From Brachyspira hyodysenteriae ATCC 27164 (GTDB taxonomy: Bacteria; Spirochaetota; Brachyspiria; Brachyspirales; Brachyspiraceae), in NCBI RefSeq assembly GCF_001676785.2, contig NZ_CP015910.2:1116001-1180000 (forward strand): 64,000 bases of DNA. The letters are read 5' to 3'. Positions 1 to 10,151 of the stretch are shown here, piece after piece (within the stretch, counting starts at the first letter, position 1; each line of letters opens with the position of its first letter). The notes beneath the pieces are model-generated. The model made no database searches, had not been told where the DNA came from, and saw nothing but the letters and a program-made list of their open reading frames with translations. The position numbers and the translations under genes are program-made.

Positions 1-2
1 TA

Positions 3-449
3 AAATTGTTGGATACTCCAATATTGTATCCATATCAATTTTTTGAAGCTAGTATGAATAGCACATCAGATAAAGAATCTATAATAAGATATTTAAAGTT
101 TTTAAGAGGAATATGTTTATATGCGGTAGATACTATTAGTTTTGTTCATAAGAATTTATTAGTATTAAAAAATAAATTACTGCTTAATAAAAATTTTAAG
201 AAATTAACAGATTCTAATGTATTTTCTATTATATTTATTACTCCTTATGTAAGGATAGTTGATTTAATGGAGATGTTTGGATGGAAAAGAGATAAAGCTG
301 CTAGATTATTATCAAAGTTAAGGGAAGAAGGATTATTTAGCGAAACTAAAGTAAAAAAAGAGAAAATATTTGTAAATAAATATATAATAGGGTTATTTGA
401 GTCAGGAGAAAATGAAAAACCAGAAGAGTTTTTGGATAAGTTTATATAA
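3..449 (+). CDS. Fic family protein, C-terminal part (cut by window edge)
   Basis: The reading frame is open to the left edge, so this is the 3' end of a longer gene; the TTG at position 6 is probably not a real start. The visible 148 codons begin with LDTPILYPYQFFEA, which matches the stretch that follows the catalytic core in Fic (AMP-transferase) proteins. A helical region and a winged-helix-like segment follow (about residues 80-125, 'RIVDLMEMFGWKRDKAARLL'), as in the C-terminal HTH of many Fic proteins. The HPFxxGNGR catalytic motif would lie upstream of the window and cannot be checked. Family assignment rests on pattern memory of this C-terminal region. The gene ends just before a tRNA promoter. 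Confidence 0.6.
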   Translation, partial: KLLDTPILYPYQFFEASMNSTSDKESIIRYLKFLRGICLYAVDTISFVHKNLLVLKNKLLLNKNFKKLTDSNVFSIIFITPYVRIVDLMEMFGWKRDKAARLLSKLREEGLFSETKVKKEKIFVNKYIIGLFESGENEKPEEFLDKFI

Positions 450-455
450 AAGTGC

Positions 456-483
456 TTGACATTTTTCTAAAAACATGTAAAAT
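456..483 (+). promoter_or_regulatory. Sigma-70 promoter for the tRNA-Met/tRNA-Met/rpsU unit
   Basis: TTGACA (456-461), a 16-bp spacer and TAAAAT (478-483). The first tRNA begins 26 bp past the -10. No terminator is visible before the hairpin downstream of rpsU, so this promoter could drive both tRNAs and rpsU. Confidence 0.7.
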
Positions 484-508
484 GCTTTAATATTTAATAA
501 TTAGACAT

Positions 509-581
509 CGCGGGGTGGAGCAGTTGGTAGCTCGTTGGGCTCATAACCCAAAGGCCGTAGGTTCAAGTCCTGCCCCCGCTA
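509..581 (+). tRNA. tRNA-fMet (CAT), initiator
   Basis: A complete cloverleaf of 73 nt folds with anticodon CAT at 542-544. Two initiator hallmarks are visible: position 1:72 is a C-T mismatch, and the anticodon stem carries three consecutive G-C pairs (GGG/CCC). The CCA end is not encoded; the discriminator base A is followed by ATAG. The gene is the first of a closely spaced set with an elongator tRNA-Met and rpsU. Confidence 0.93.
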
Positions 582-610
582 ATAGCCAATAATAAAGGCT
601 TATTTATTCT

Positions 611-684
611 GGCGGCGTGGCTCAGGTGGTTAGAGCATGCGGCTCATATCCGCAGTGTCAGGGGTTCAAGTCCCTTCGCCGCTA
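611..684 (+). tRNA. tRNA-Met (CAT), elongator
   Basis: Full cloverleaf, anticodon CAT at 645-647, acceptor stem GGCGGCG pairing with CGCCGCT and no encoded CCA. The acceptor stem resembles bacterial elongator tRNA-Met (GGCGG...CGCCGCTA). The three G-C anticodon-stem pairs and 1:72 mismatch of the initiator are absent. A tRNA-Ile(CAT) with lysidine modification is the alternative, but its usual GGxCC acceptor is not seen. Confidence 0.88.
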
Positions 685-713
685 ATAATTTTATAAAAAG
701 GCAGGTGAGTGAA

Positions 714-923
714 TTGGTAAGAGTATTCGCTAATGAAGGCGAACCAGTAGAAAGCGTTATTAAAAGATTCCGCAGAGCTTGTGAAAATGAAGGCATCTTA
801 CAGGATCTTAAAGAAAAACAATTCTATAAAAAACCTTCTCTTGAGAAAAAACTTCAAAGAGAAAAAGCTCTTAAGAGAATGAAGAGAAAAATCAAAAAAG
901 AACGCAGACTTGGTTTGTTATGA
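714..923 (+). CDS. rpsU: 30S ribosomal protein S21
   Basis: Small basic protein (69 aa) with the S21 pattern: VESVIKRFRRACENEGIL, then EKQFYKKPSLEKK and a lysine/arginine-rich tail. S21 sits on the 30S platform near the anti-Shine-Dalgarno end of 16S rRNA and is needed for initiation on natural mRNAs. I chose the TTG at 714 because AGGTGA, complementary to the 16S tail, ends 5 nt before it. A GTG at 705 would add three residues but has almost no room for a ribosome binding site. It lies 30 nt after the elongator tRNA-Met gene and is followed by a strong terminator, which suggests co-transcription with the two tRNAs. Confidence 0.9.
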   Translation: MVRVFANEGEPVESVIKRFRRACENEGILQDLKEKQFYKKPSLEKKLQREKALKRMKRKIKKERRLGLL

Positions 924-942
924 TTAATCTGTTTTTTTATTC

Positions 943-975
943 AAAGCATTGATATTATGTATCAATGCTTTTTTT
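943..975 (+). terminator. Rho-independent terminator after rpsU
   Basis: Perfect 11-bp stem (943-953 with 961-971), 7-nt loop, and a run of T to 975. Confidence 0.85.
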
Positions 976-995
976 AATCTAATTAACATACACAC

Positions 996-1024
996 TTGAA
1001 AATATTTATTATTTAATGTATAAT
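996..1024 (+). promoter_or_regulatory. Sigma-70 promoter of groL
   Basis: TTGAAA (996-1001), 17-bp spacer, TATAAT (1019-1024). No CIRCE element (TTAGCACTC-N9-GAGTGCTAA) is visible between here and groL. Two copies of AATTTTAAAAT (1031-1041 and 1047-1057) follow the -10. They could be an operator but are unremarkable in such AT-rich DNA. Confidence 0.75.
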
Positions 1025-1075
1025 GCTCACAATTTTAAAATGAAATAATTTTAAAATATTAATTAATGCTAATAA

Positions 1076-2737
<1,662 letters not shown>

Positions 2738-2776
2738 TAAATAGCCTATAAAAATTATAATAATTAAGTTTATAAT

Positions 2777-2816
2777 AAAAAAGCCTCAGTATTTTTTACT
2801 GGGGCTTTTATTTTAT
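2777..2816 (+). terminator. Terminator between groL and the minus-strand chemoreceptor, probably bidirectional
   Basis: A 13-bp stem with one G-T pair (2779-2791 with 2798-2810), short T-rich loop, T run on the plus strand and an A run before the stem. It can therefore act for groL and for the convergent gene that ends at 2832. Confidence 0.8.
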
Positions 2817-2831
2817 TAGGTTAATCTAATT

Positions 2832-4661
2832 TTATTTTAATGAAAAATATTCTAAATCTTTTACCATAGCTTCAGTTTTTTCTGAAACATTTTTACTGAG
2901 ATTAGCACTTTCTTGAGCCATATAGGAATTCTCTTGAGTAATATCATTTAAAGAATTGACAGCCATTTTTATTTGTGTAATATTATCATCTTCTTCTATT
3001 ATAGCATTTGTTATATTTGATAAATCTTCAGATACTTCAAATACAAAATTTTCTATATCACTTAATAGTTTAGCAGATAATTCTACAGCCTCATTTCCAA
3101 CATTTATTTTATTTATTGTATCGGATGTAATATTTGTTATTTCATTTGCAGCATCATTAACATTTTGTGCCAATGTTCTTATTTCAGAAGCAACAACTGC
3201 AAATCCTCTTCCCTGTTCTCCAGCCCTTGCTGCTTCTACTGCGGCATTAAGTGCTAATATATTAGTTTGAAATGCTATAGATTGTATCATCTTTGTTATA
3301 TCAGATATTTTTTTACTTGCTTCAGAAATATCCTGCATATCTTTTAATGTTCTGTTTGAAGCCTCCACTCCATTTTTTGTAGCCTCTGCTGCTTTAGCAC
3401 TAACTTCTTTAGCCTTTGATGAGTTTATAGAGGTATCTCTTAAAGAATTTGATAATGCCTCTATTGAACTTGCTAATTCCTCCAAAGAAGCTGCCTGAGA
3501 TGAAGTTCTATCCGATAAATGTATGCTTCCATTAGAAATTGTAGCTGCATCATTATTTATATTGTTAATCTCTTCTTTAAAATTTGATATTACTTCTGAT
3601 ATATGAGCTTGCATATCATTTATTGAGTTTACAACTCTTCCCATCTCATCTTTTCTTTTATTATATTTTTCATCAAATTTTATATGGAAATTACCTTCAG
3701 CCATTTTGGTCATATTGACTGCTACCAAATTTAAACTGTTTGATATAGGTCTTGCTATTAGCATAACTAATACAGTTTCTAAAAGTATTAGAAACAATAT
3801 AACTAACAATAGTGAAATTTTAAAAAATCCTAATGATTTATTTAATTTTGTATTTTCACCGTAACTAGTACATATCCATGATACAGAAGGAATTTTCATA
3901 CTTATTATCCAGTTCTTATTTTCTAAATTATAAAAAATTTCTTTTCCTGTAACATCATTAATATATTTTGAGAATAAATTATTTTTTAATAATGTATTTT
4001 CTTCACTAAGTAAATAGTTTTTATCTTTATGATTCAAGTATATTCCTTTATCTGTAACAACGTTAATAGTGGCATTATTTTCACTGCCATATTGATCAGA
4101 TATAGTTTGCAAATTTTTTAATGATATATCCATACCTATAACACCTTTTAAAGCATTATTTGTATAAACAGCCTTAGCAAATGTTACAACAACTTCTCCT
4201 GTAGTTGCTGCTATGTATGGAGCACTTACATAAAAATTTGTAGTTTTTAATGCACCTTGAAACCATTCCCTTGTAGTTTGATCATAATCAGGAGGTAAGC
4301 TTGACTCTAAAAGATTTATGAATGAACCTCCATTTTTGAAAGGTATATCATTAGCAAAATATAAATCTACCATTCCAGGATCTTTTAGTATTTCTCCGAA
4401 TGCTATTAACATATCCTCTTTAGATATTGGAGCAGTATTGTATGATTTGATAACTTCTATTTTAGAATTAAAATATAATAGCCAATTTGCTATATCCATC
4501 TGAACATTATTCATGAAATTTATATTTTCTCTCATAAACCTTTCTTTATATATAGGTTCATATATTAATATTATAATTATATATACTGTAAATAAAAAAG
4601 CAGAAAATGGAAATAAAAATTTAAACATTAAATTATTAATATGTTTTAAAATATTTTTCAT
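2832..4661 (-). CDS. Methyl-accepting chemotaxis protein (dCache type)
   Basis: 609 aa with standard chemoreceptor order. TM1 lies at about residues 11-33 and a periplasmic sensing region at about 40-270, with Cache-like motifs ([36 protein letters not shown]). TM2 is at about 282-305, followed by a HAMP segment, and the cytoplasmic signalling domain has the hairpin tip [20 protein letters not shown]. It should control CheA through CheW. Cache domains of this class usually bind small amino acids or carboxylates; the ligand here is not deducible. It stands alone, convergent with groL. Confidence 0.95.
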   Translation of the reverse strand: MKNILKHINNLMFKFLFPFSAFLFTVYIIIILIYEPIYKERFMRENINFMNNVQMDIANWLLYFNSKIEVIKSYNTAPISKEDMLIAFGEILKDPGMVDLYFANDIPFKNGGSFINLLESSLPPDYDQTTREWFQGALKTTNFYVSAPYIAATTGEVVVTFAKAVYTNNALKGVIGMDISLKNLQTISDQYGSENNATINVVTDKGIYLNHKDKNYLLSEENTLLKNNLFSKYINDVTGKEIFYNLENKNWIISMKIPSVSWICTSYGENTKLNKSLGFFKISLLLVILFLILLETVLVMLIARPISNSLNLVAVNMTKMAEGNFHIKFDEKYNKRKDEMGRVVNSINDMQAHISEVISNFKEEINNINNDAATISNGSIHLSDRTSSQAASLEELASSIEALSNSLRDTSINSSKAKEVSAKAAEATKNGVEASNRTLKDMQDISEASKKISDITKMIQSIAFQTNILALNAAVEAARAGEQGRGFAVVASEIRTLAQNVNDAANEITNITSDTINKINVGNEAVELSAKLLSDIENFVFEVSEDLSNITNAIIEEDDNITQIKMAVNSLNDITQENSYMAQESANLSKNVSEKTEAMVKDLEYFSLK

Positions 4662-4747
4662 AAATCTACCCTCAATAATTTATATAACTATTATAGTAAT
4701 ATAAATTATTCAAGTCAAATAATATTAGATTTTTTATAAGGTATTTT

Positions 4748-6517
4748 TTATTTATTATCTCTATAATGCAGTAGATTAAGGAAATTAGTATTATAATCTT
4801 TTCTAGAAATTTCTTTGTTTTTATATAATAAATTTTTATATTTATCGTCTGTCTTTATAGTTTTATTTCTAAATCCTCCTTCCATTCTAAGTGAGTATAA
4901 AACATCTCCTATAGTAATTGATTCGGGAGGACAGCCTAAAGAATATGATATATTTGGTCCATTAGATATTTTTATAACATACATTGATTTTTCTAATGGT
5001 TCAGATATTTCTGTAATAATTGTAGGTGCTGTTCTAAGCTCTTTAGCCAATTCATACATGGTTATAGCTTTTTTTCTCTTTATAAATCTATATGATATTA
5101 TATGCATAAATTCTAATGCTATAAGTTCTTTTTCGGCAAATGATAATTTAATACTGTTTTTATCCACTCCATAAGATCTGAAATATTGTATAGAGTAGGT
5201 GAGTTCTGCTCCGAATAATATTATAAGCCATACTATATATAACAATAATAATAAAACAGGTATTTGAGCAAAAGAACTTGCAGAAGACAATTCTGCAGGC
5301 ATTATACTTGTAAGCATATTATTTTCGCTGCTTATAGTAACTATATCATCTATTTGAAAATTATATTTTAATAATTGTTCTGTTACATTTGGGGAAAAAG
5401 TTAAAAATTCAAGCATATTAGTTTCTATAGGTTCTTTTTTATATGTAGTTCCCCCTAAGCCTGTTCCAGTATTTTGTATAATAATGTAGCTTATTCTTTC
5501 TATTTTTATGCTGGATATATTATCAACATCAATTTTTTGATTTTTTTGAAGCATATTTTTATTAGTATTTAGATAATCATTATTACTAATTGTTTCTACA
5601 TTGTAATTTGTTTCTAAATTATTATTATTGTTATTTGTTATTATTGATTCTATTATATTATTTTGTTTGTCTGTAGTATTTATTTCTTTTACTAAGTATT
5701 CTATTTTATATTTATCATTATCAAATATTTGCTTATAATTTTTTACATCTATATTAAGTTTAAAATATACACTAAATAGAGTTATTATAGCCATTGCAAC
5801 CAATACTGAAGATATAGTGGCATTAGACCAATTTACTTTAGTTTGAGGTACTAATACATACAAGAATAATACTAATAAAGAAGTAGATATTATAGGTGTA
5901 ACCCAAGATAATAATATTTTAATTAATGCAGGAAGACTATGCAAACTTATAGATGTATATGTAATTAGAGTAAATGATATACCAATAAGTATGGGTATTA
6001 AAAATAATAATGCTATATAATTAGCTGCTACCCTTGGTATAGAAGTTTTTATTTTTACGCGCCATATTTTTATTAATGATCTTTGTATGCTATGAAGTAT
6101 CAACGCAACACTTACTACAGTTGATATGATACCTATTATTCCAAAACTAGCCAAATCTGTGTTATCAGCTATATTAAGTATTTGCCTTACCATAGGTTCA
6201 TAGAATGGAGCATTTTTTTCCATCCAATCGAATATAAATACAAATATATTCTGATATATATTAAATATTCTTAATATAAAAAGTCCTACTATTAATGTTG
6301 GTATGAAAGATAATGTTACAAGATATGTTAAAGCTGCTGCTCTTATTGTACAGTCATCTTTAAAGAAGTCTGTTACAGCAAAGACTATTATTCTATAAGA
6401 ATTCAAAAAAAACTTTTGTATGGGATTGAATAATTTAGGATCTGTATAATATATCTCTTCATTGAAAAAAATCTTCAATTTTTTGAAAAAATTTTTAATT
6501 TTTTGAATTTTAGTCAT
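4748..6517 (-). CDS. YihY/BrkB family inner-membrane protein with long insert and C-terminal domain
   Basis: 589 aa from the chosen ATG (MTKIQKIKNF). Another in-frame ATG at 6565 lacks a ribosome binding site and falls after the promoter of the opposing tRNA-Leu. The membrane core matches YihY/BrkB (formerly called 'ribonuclease BN'): TIRAAALTYLVTLSFIPTL, then several TM helices and a last TM with FGAELTYSIQYF. Typical members are about 290 aa. Here about 155 residues (roughly 255-410, with an Asn run) are inserted before the last helix, and about 110 residues after it look like a winged-helix domain (MYELAKELRTAPTIITEISE). Function of the family is unsettled. Confidence 0.85.
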   Translation of the reverse strand: MTKIQKIKNFFKKLKIFFNEEIYYTDPKLFNPIQKFFLNSYRIIVFAVTDFFKDDCTIRAAALTYLVTLSFIPTLIVGLFILRIFNIYQNIFVFIFDWMEKNAPFYEPMVRQILNIADNTDLASFGIIGIISTVVSVALILHSIQRSLIKIWRVKIKTSIPRVAANYIALLFLIPILIGISFTLITYTSISLHSLPALIKILLSWVTPIISTSLLVLFLYVLVPQTKVNWSNATISSVLVAMAIITLFSVYFKLNIDVKNYKQIFDNDKYKIEYLVKEINTTDKQNNIIESIITNNNNNNLETNYNVETISNNDYLNTNKNMLQKNQKIDVDNISSIKIERISYIIIQNTGTGLGGTTYKKEPIETNMLEFLTFSPNVTEQLLKYNFQIDDIVTISSENNMLTSIMPAELSSASSFAQIPVLLLLLYIVWLIILFGAELTYSIQYFRSYGVDKNSIKLSFAEKELIALEFMHIISYRFIKRKKAITMYELAKELRTAPTIITEISEPLEKSMYVIKISNGPNISYSLGCPPESITIGDVLYSLRMEGGFRNKTIKTDDKYKNLLYKNKEISRKDYNTNFLNLLHYRDNK

Positions 6518-6527
6518 ATAACACTTC

Positions 6528-6555
6528 TTGCAAAAAAAATTATATAATGTATAAT
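6528..6555 (+). promoter_or_regulatory. Promoter of tRNA-Leu
   Basis: TTGCAA (6528-6533), 16-bp spacer, TATAAT (6550-6555); the tRNA starts 14 bp after the -10. A minus-strand promoter for the YihY-family gene must lie in the same about 50-bp stretch, which is dense in TATA-like sequence on both strands. Confidence 0.6.
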
Positions 6556-6568
6556 ATATAAACATTAA

Positions 6569-6649
6569 GCGAGGGTGGCGGAACTGGCAGACGCACTAGA
6601 CTTAGGATCTAGCGCCCTAGGCATGAGGGTTCGATTCCCTCCCCTCGTA
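6569..6649 (+). tRNA. tRNA-Leu (TAG)
   Basis: Class II tRNA with a short variable arm. Acceptor GCGAGGG pairs with CCCTCGT, the anticodon loop CTTAGGA carries TAG at 6603-6605, the T arm is GAGGG-TTCGATT-CCCTC, and CCA is not encoded. It is followed after only 4 bp by the end of the convergent zinc-ribbon gene. Confidence 0.95.
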
Positions 6650-6653
6650 ATCT

Positions 6654-6920
6654 TTATACATTATCATCATTCTTTTTATCATTATCAACTTCTATAGAAA
6701 ATTTACATTTATTACAAACTTTCTTGTATCCGGAAGATGTTTTTATAATTCTCATAGAATTTTTACAATTACAAAATGGACAATCCTCATGATTTCTAAA
6801 TACTATCATTGATATGAAATCTATTATTTTACCTATACCTGACACAAAAAATAGTATTCCGAACATTAATATAAATATAAATATAATAGCTATAAAAAAT
6901 ATAATAACCAATAAATCCAC
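6654..6920 (-). CDS. Small membrane protein with zinc ribbon
   Basis: 88 aa starting at GTG; the upstream ATG runs into a stop at once. The first 40 residues are hydrophobic (one or two TM helices). The C-terminal half carries CPFC and CNKC pairs separated by 20 residues, a zinc-ribbon arrangement, then an acidic/lysine tail. No family recognised. It sits between tRNA-Leu and a small lipoprotein gene on the same strand. Confidence 0.65.
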   Translation of the reverse strand: MDLLVIIFFIAIIFIFILMFGILFFVSGIGKIIDFISMIVFRNHEDCPFCNCKNSMRIIKTSSGYKKVCNKCKFSIEVDNDKKNDDNV

Positions 6921-6956
6921 TTTTATATATCCATTACTAGTTTTGCATATTATATC

Positions 6957-7313
6957 TTAAATATAAGATTTTTTAAAGAAGTCTGAGTATATTTTTATTG
7001 TATTTGTATTAATATACTTTATAGGAAAATTTGACCAGCTATCTAGAGCATTATTCCATAATCTATAATAATAACTGCTTCCTTCTTTTTTCCATTCATA
7101 AGTATAAACTTTTTTTTCCTGACCGTCATTATTTATATATTCTATTTTATTATTATTAAAAAAAGTATATATTTCATTGCCATTATTTAGTTGCCAGCTT
7201 CCAGTGAATCTATGGTCAACAACTCCTTTTTCTACACTTATAATTTCTTTTTTCTCACAAGAACCTATAATTATTGAAAAAGATAATATAATCATAATAA
7301 ATATTTTATACAT
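6957..7313 (-). CDS. Small putative lipoprotein
   Basis: 118 aa. The N-terminus is a lipoprotein signal: a hydrophobic stretch ending IIGSC at about residues 15-19, so Cys19 would be lipidated, followed by EKKE. The remainder (SWQLNNGNEIYTFFNNNKIE, then YEWKKEGSSYYYRL) looks like a compact beta-rich domain with regular aromatic residues, similar to small lipocalin-like exported proteins, but no named family is certain. Probably anchored in a membrane. 36 bp upstream of the zinc-ribbon gene on the same strand, so possibly co-transcribed. Confidence 0.7.
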   Translation of the reverse strand: MYKIFIMIILSFSIIIGSCEKKEIISVEKGVVDHRFTGSWQLNNGNEIYTFFNNNKIEYINNDGQEKKVYTYEWKKEGSSYYYRLWNNALDSWSNFPIKYINTNTIKIYSDFFKKSYI

Positions 7314-7406
7314 TGACAGTCCTTTAATTTAATCTAGTATCATATATAGTATCGTAATAATTATCATAAAATAAAAATTGTATATTACTAATTATACATA
7401 TCAATA

Positions 7407-7434
7407 TTGATAAAATATTTTAAACATATATAAT
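7407..7434 (+). promoter_or_regulatory. Promoter of thyA-folA
   Basis: TTGATA (7407-7412), 16-bp spacer, TATAAT (7429-7434), 45 bp before the thyA ATG. Confidence 0.65.
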
Positions 7435-7478
7435 AATGATTCTGTAACAATATAGATAAAATAATATTAGGATTATTT

Positions 7479-8279
7479 ATGCAGAACTATTTAGACTTAT
7501 TAAAGAAAGTATTAGAAGAAGGCGAAGAGACTAAAGATAGAACCGGAGTAGGTACAAGAAGGATATTTGGTCCGCAATTAAGATTTAAATTTGAAGGAAA
7601 TAAAATACCAATAATAACAACAAAAAGAGTTTTTATGAAAGGTGTTATTATAGAATTACTTTGGTTTTTGCAAGGATCTACAAATATAAAATTCTTATTA
7701 GAAAATAATGTTCATATATGGGATGAGTGGGCTGATGATATGGGAGAGCTTGGACCTGTATATGGAAAACAGTGGAGAGCTTGGGAAACTAAAGAAGGAA
7801 ATAAAATAGATCAAATATCAAATATAGTGAATACATTAAGAAATAATCCTGCAAGCAGAAGAATTATTTTAAATGCATGGAATGTGGGAGAGATTGATCA
7901 AATGCATCTTCCTCCATGCCATATGATGTGTCAGTTTTCAGTTAATAGCAAAGGAGGAATCATTACTCATTTATATCAAAGATCTGCCGATTTATTTTTG
8001 GGAGTTCCTTTTAATATAAGTTCTTATGCTATACTTACAAGGCTTTTAGCTATGCATAGCGGACTTCATGCTTCAGAATTAATAATGACATTCGGAGATG
8101 CACATATTTATAATAATCATATAGAGCAGGTTAAACTTCAGCTTTCAAGAGAGCCTTTAGAGCAGACAACAGAATTATTTATAGATAATCGTCCTAATAT
8201 TTTTAGTCATGTTTATGAGGATTTCAAATTAGAAGGTTATAAATACTACCCAACTATAAAAGCGGAGGTAGCAGTTTGA
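7479..8279 (+). CDS. thyA: Thymidylate synthase ThyA
   Basis: 266 aa (E. coli 264). It methylates dUMP to dTMP with methylene-tetrahydrofolate, which is oxidised to dihydrofolate. The active-site Cys147 is in LPPCHMMCQF. The folate/nucleotide motifs DRTGVGTRRIFG, NPASRRIILNAWN and FGDAHIYNNH are intact. The stop overlaps the start of folA by 3 nt, coupling the enzyme that makes dihydrofolate to the one that recycles it. Confidence 0.97.
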   Translation: MQNYLDLLKKVLEEGEETKDRTGVGTRRIFGPQLRFKFEGNKIPIITTKRVFMKGVIIELLWFLQGSTNIKFLLENNVHIWDEWADDMGELGPVYGKQWRAWETKEGNKIDQISNIVNTLRNNPASRRIILNAWNVGEIDQMHLPPCHMMCQFSVNSKGGIITHLYQRSADLFLGVPFNISSYAILTRLLAMHSGLHASELIMTFGDAHIYNNHIEQVKLQLSREPLEQTTELFIDNRPNIFSHVYEDFKLEGYKYYPTIKAEVAV

Positions 8280-8776
8280 TAGTTTCATTAATTGCAGCAG
8301 TGGATTCTAAAAACGGCATAGGACTTAATGGTGTTATGCCTTGGGGACATATAAAAGAGGATATGCAGTTTTTTAGAAGCACAACTACAGGATATGCTGT
8401 TATTATGGGCAGAGTAACATTCGAGTCTTTAGGCTCTAAACCTCTTCCTAATAGAAAAAATATTGTTATATCTTCTAATGTAAATACAGAACTTTTGAAT
8501 AAATATGATAATCTTTTTTATGAAAAATCTTTTGAAGATTCAATTTCAAAATTGCTTTTGGAAAAAAATAAGCAGATATTTATTATAGGAGGAGAATCTA
8601 TTTATAAAAAGGCATTAGATTATGCAGATATGATATATCTTACTCATATAGATAAAGATTATCATTGCGATAGATTTTTTCCTGAAATAGATACTAATTT
8701 ATTTCAATCTGATGAATTAAAAACATTTTTCTATAATGATATAAGCGTAAATATAATTAAATATACTAGAATTTAG
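8276..8776 (+). CDS. folA: Dihydrofolate reductase
   Basis: 166 aa, normal for the family. N-terminal MIVSLIAAVDSKNGIGLNGV and MPWG precede the catalytic acid in KEDMQFF. NADPH-binding elements VIMGRVTFESLG and IFIIGGESIY are present. It reduces the dihydrofolate produced by ThyA. The start is TTG (8276) with GGAGGT six bases upstream, inside the end of thyA; no ATG would fit the conserved N-terminus. Confidence 0.95.
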   Translation: MIVSLIAAVDSKNGIGLNGVMPWGHIKEDMQFFRSTTTGYAVIMGRVTFESLGSKPLPNRKNIVISSNVNTELLNKYDNLFYEKSFEDSISKLLLEKNKQIFIIGGESIYKKALDYADMIYLTHIDKDYHCDRFFPEIDTNLFQSDELKTFFYNDISVNIIKYTRI

Positions 8777-8936
8777 ATTAAATATAATTTAATAAAATAG
8801 TTGAAAAATATAAAAACTATTATACAATTTTTGCAGATATATATCTCTATTAAAAACCAATTCTTTCCGGCATTTATATATCTTTTTATTTATTAAGCTA
8901 TGAACTATTTTGTAGCTTTAATATTTGGGGTTATTT

Positions 8937-10010
8937 ATGAATAGTATAGATAATTTGTTGGAATTAGCCAATAAAGCTTTTAATAGTGCTGATTATAAGA
9001 AATCTTTAGAATATTTTGATCAATTAATTTTTTATTATGGAGATAGTGTTGAACTTTATAATAATAGAGGATTAGCTAAGAGCAGTTTGGGAATGTATGA
9101 AGAGTCCATTGATGATTTTCAAAAGGTTATTCATATTAATCCTCATTATGTAAATGCTTACAATAATATAGGTTTAGTTAAGCATAATTTAGGAATGTAT
9201 GAGGAAGCTATTAATTTTTATAAAAAGGCTTTGGATATAGATAATAATTGTATTCAAGCTTGCAATAATATAGGATTAGCTAATCATAATTTAGGAATGT
9301 ACGAGGAAGCTATTAAATATTATATAAAGGCTATAGAAATTTCTCCTAATGTTCATACCTATAATAATATAGGATTGATAAAAAATGATTTGGGAATGTA
9401 TGAAGAAGCTATTGAATATTTTAATAAAGTTATACGATTAGATGATCATTATATAAAAGCATATTATAATATAGGACTTTCAAAATATAATCTAAAAAAT
9501 TATGATGAAGCATTAGATTATTTTAATAAGGTTTTAGAATTAGATTCTAAAAATGTACATGCATATAATAATATTGGTATAATAAAGCAGGATTTGAAAT
9601 TGCATAATGAAGCATTGGAATATTTTAATAGAGCTTTATTATTAGATAAAAATTATTCTAAAGCGTATTATAATAGAGGACTTTCATTATTAGAATTAGA
9701 ATTATATGAATGTGCTTTAGCTGATTTTAATGGATGTTTAGAATTGGAGCCTAATTATTATCCTGCATACTGCAAAAGAGGCGAAGTTAAGTTAAAATTA
9801 AAAAATTATGAGGAAGCAGTTGAAGATTTTAATAAATATATAGAATATGGAAATCCTGATAGTAAAATATATTTCTATAGAGGTTATGCTGAATATAAAT
9901 TGAAAGATTATAATAATGCTCTTAAAGATTTCAATATGTGTGATAATAATATAAAAACATTTATATTAAAAATTATATCGAAATTCAAACTTCTATTTGT
10001 AAAAAAATAA
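8937..10010 (+). CDS. Tetratricopeptide repeat protein
   Basis: 357 aa made almost wholly of about nine TPR units (34-residue period; repeated signature NNIGLxKxNLGMYEEAIxYFxKAI). There is no signal peptide, so it is probably cytosolic and a protein-protein scaffold. ATG 8937 is chosen because GGGG lies just upstream; a TTG at 8925 would place the start before that site. The last 20 residues are basic (KIISKFKLLFVKK). Stand-alone gene; partner unknown. Confidence 0.85.
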   Translation: MNSIDNLLELANKAFNSADYKKSLEYFDQLIFYYGDSVELYNNRGLAKSSLGMYEESIDDFQKVIHINPHYVNAYNNIGLVKHNLGMYEEAINFYKKALDIDNNCIQACNNIGLANHNLGMYEEAIKYYIKAIEISPNVHTYNNIGLIKNDLGMYEEAIEYFNKVIRLDDHYIKAYYNIGLSKYNLKNYDEALDYFNKVLELDSKNVHAYNNIGIIKQDLKLHNEALEYFNRALLLDKNYSKAYYNRGLSLLELELYECALADFNGCLELEPNYYPAYCKRGEVKLKLKNYEEAVEDFNKYIEYGNPDSKIYFYRGYAEYKLKDYNNALKDFNMCDNNIKTFILKIISKFKLLFVKK

Positions 10011-10151
10011 TCATAAATTATTGTTCGTAATGTGATTTTAATATTATAAAAGTTTTATTACATTTAAATAAAATAGGTTTAAATTTATTGTATATAATAT
10101 ATAATATCTCAAACTGTATATTATATGATTTGTTTATTTTAAGGAGATAAT

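Noticed and set aside
1031-1057. Two AATTTTAAAAT palindromes as a groL operator
   Set aside because: Pure A/T palindromes are expected often at this base composition and there is no other support.
6518-6565. Longer N-terminus for the YihY-family protein from ATG 6565
   Set aside because: No ribosome binding site, and this start would overlap the tRNA-Leu promoter; ATG 6517 fits better.
8881-8925. AAGCTA/TAGCTT hairpin before the TPR gene as a riboswitch or terminator
   Set aside because: Only a 6-9 bp stem with a bulge and no T run; too weak to call.
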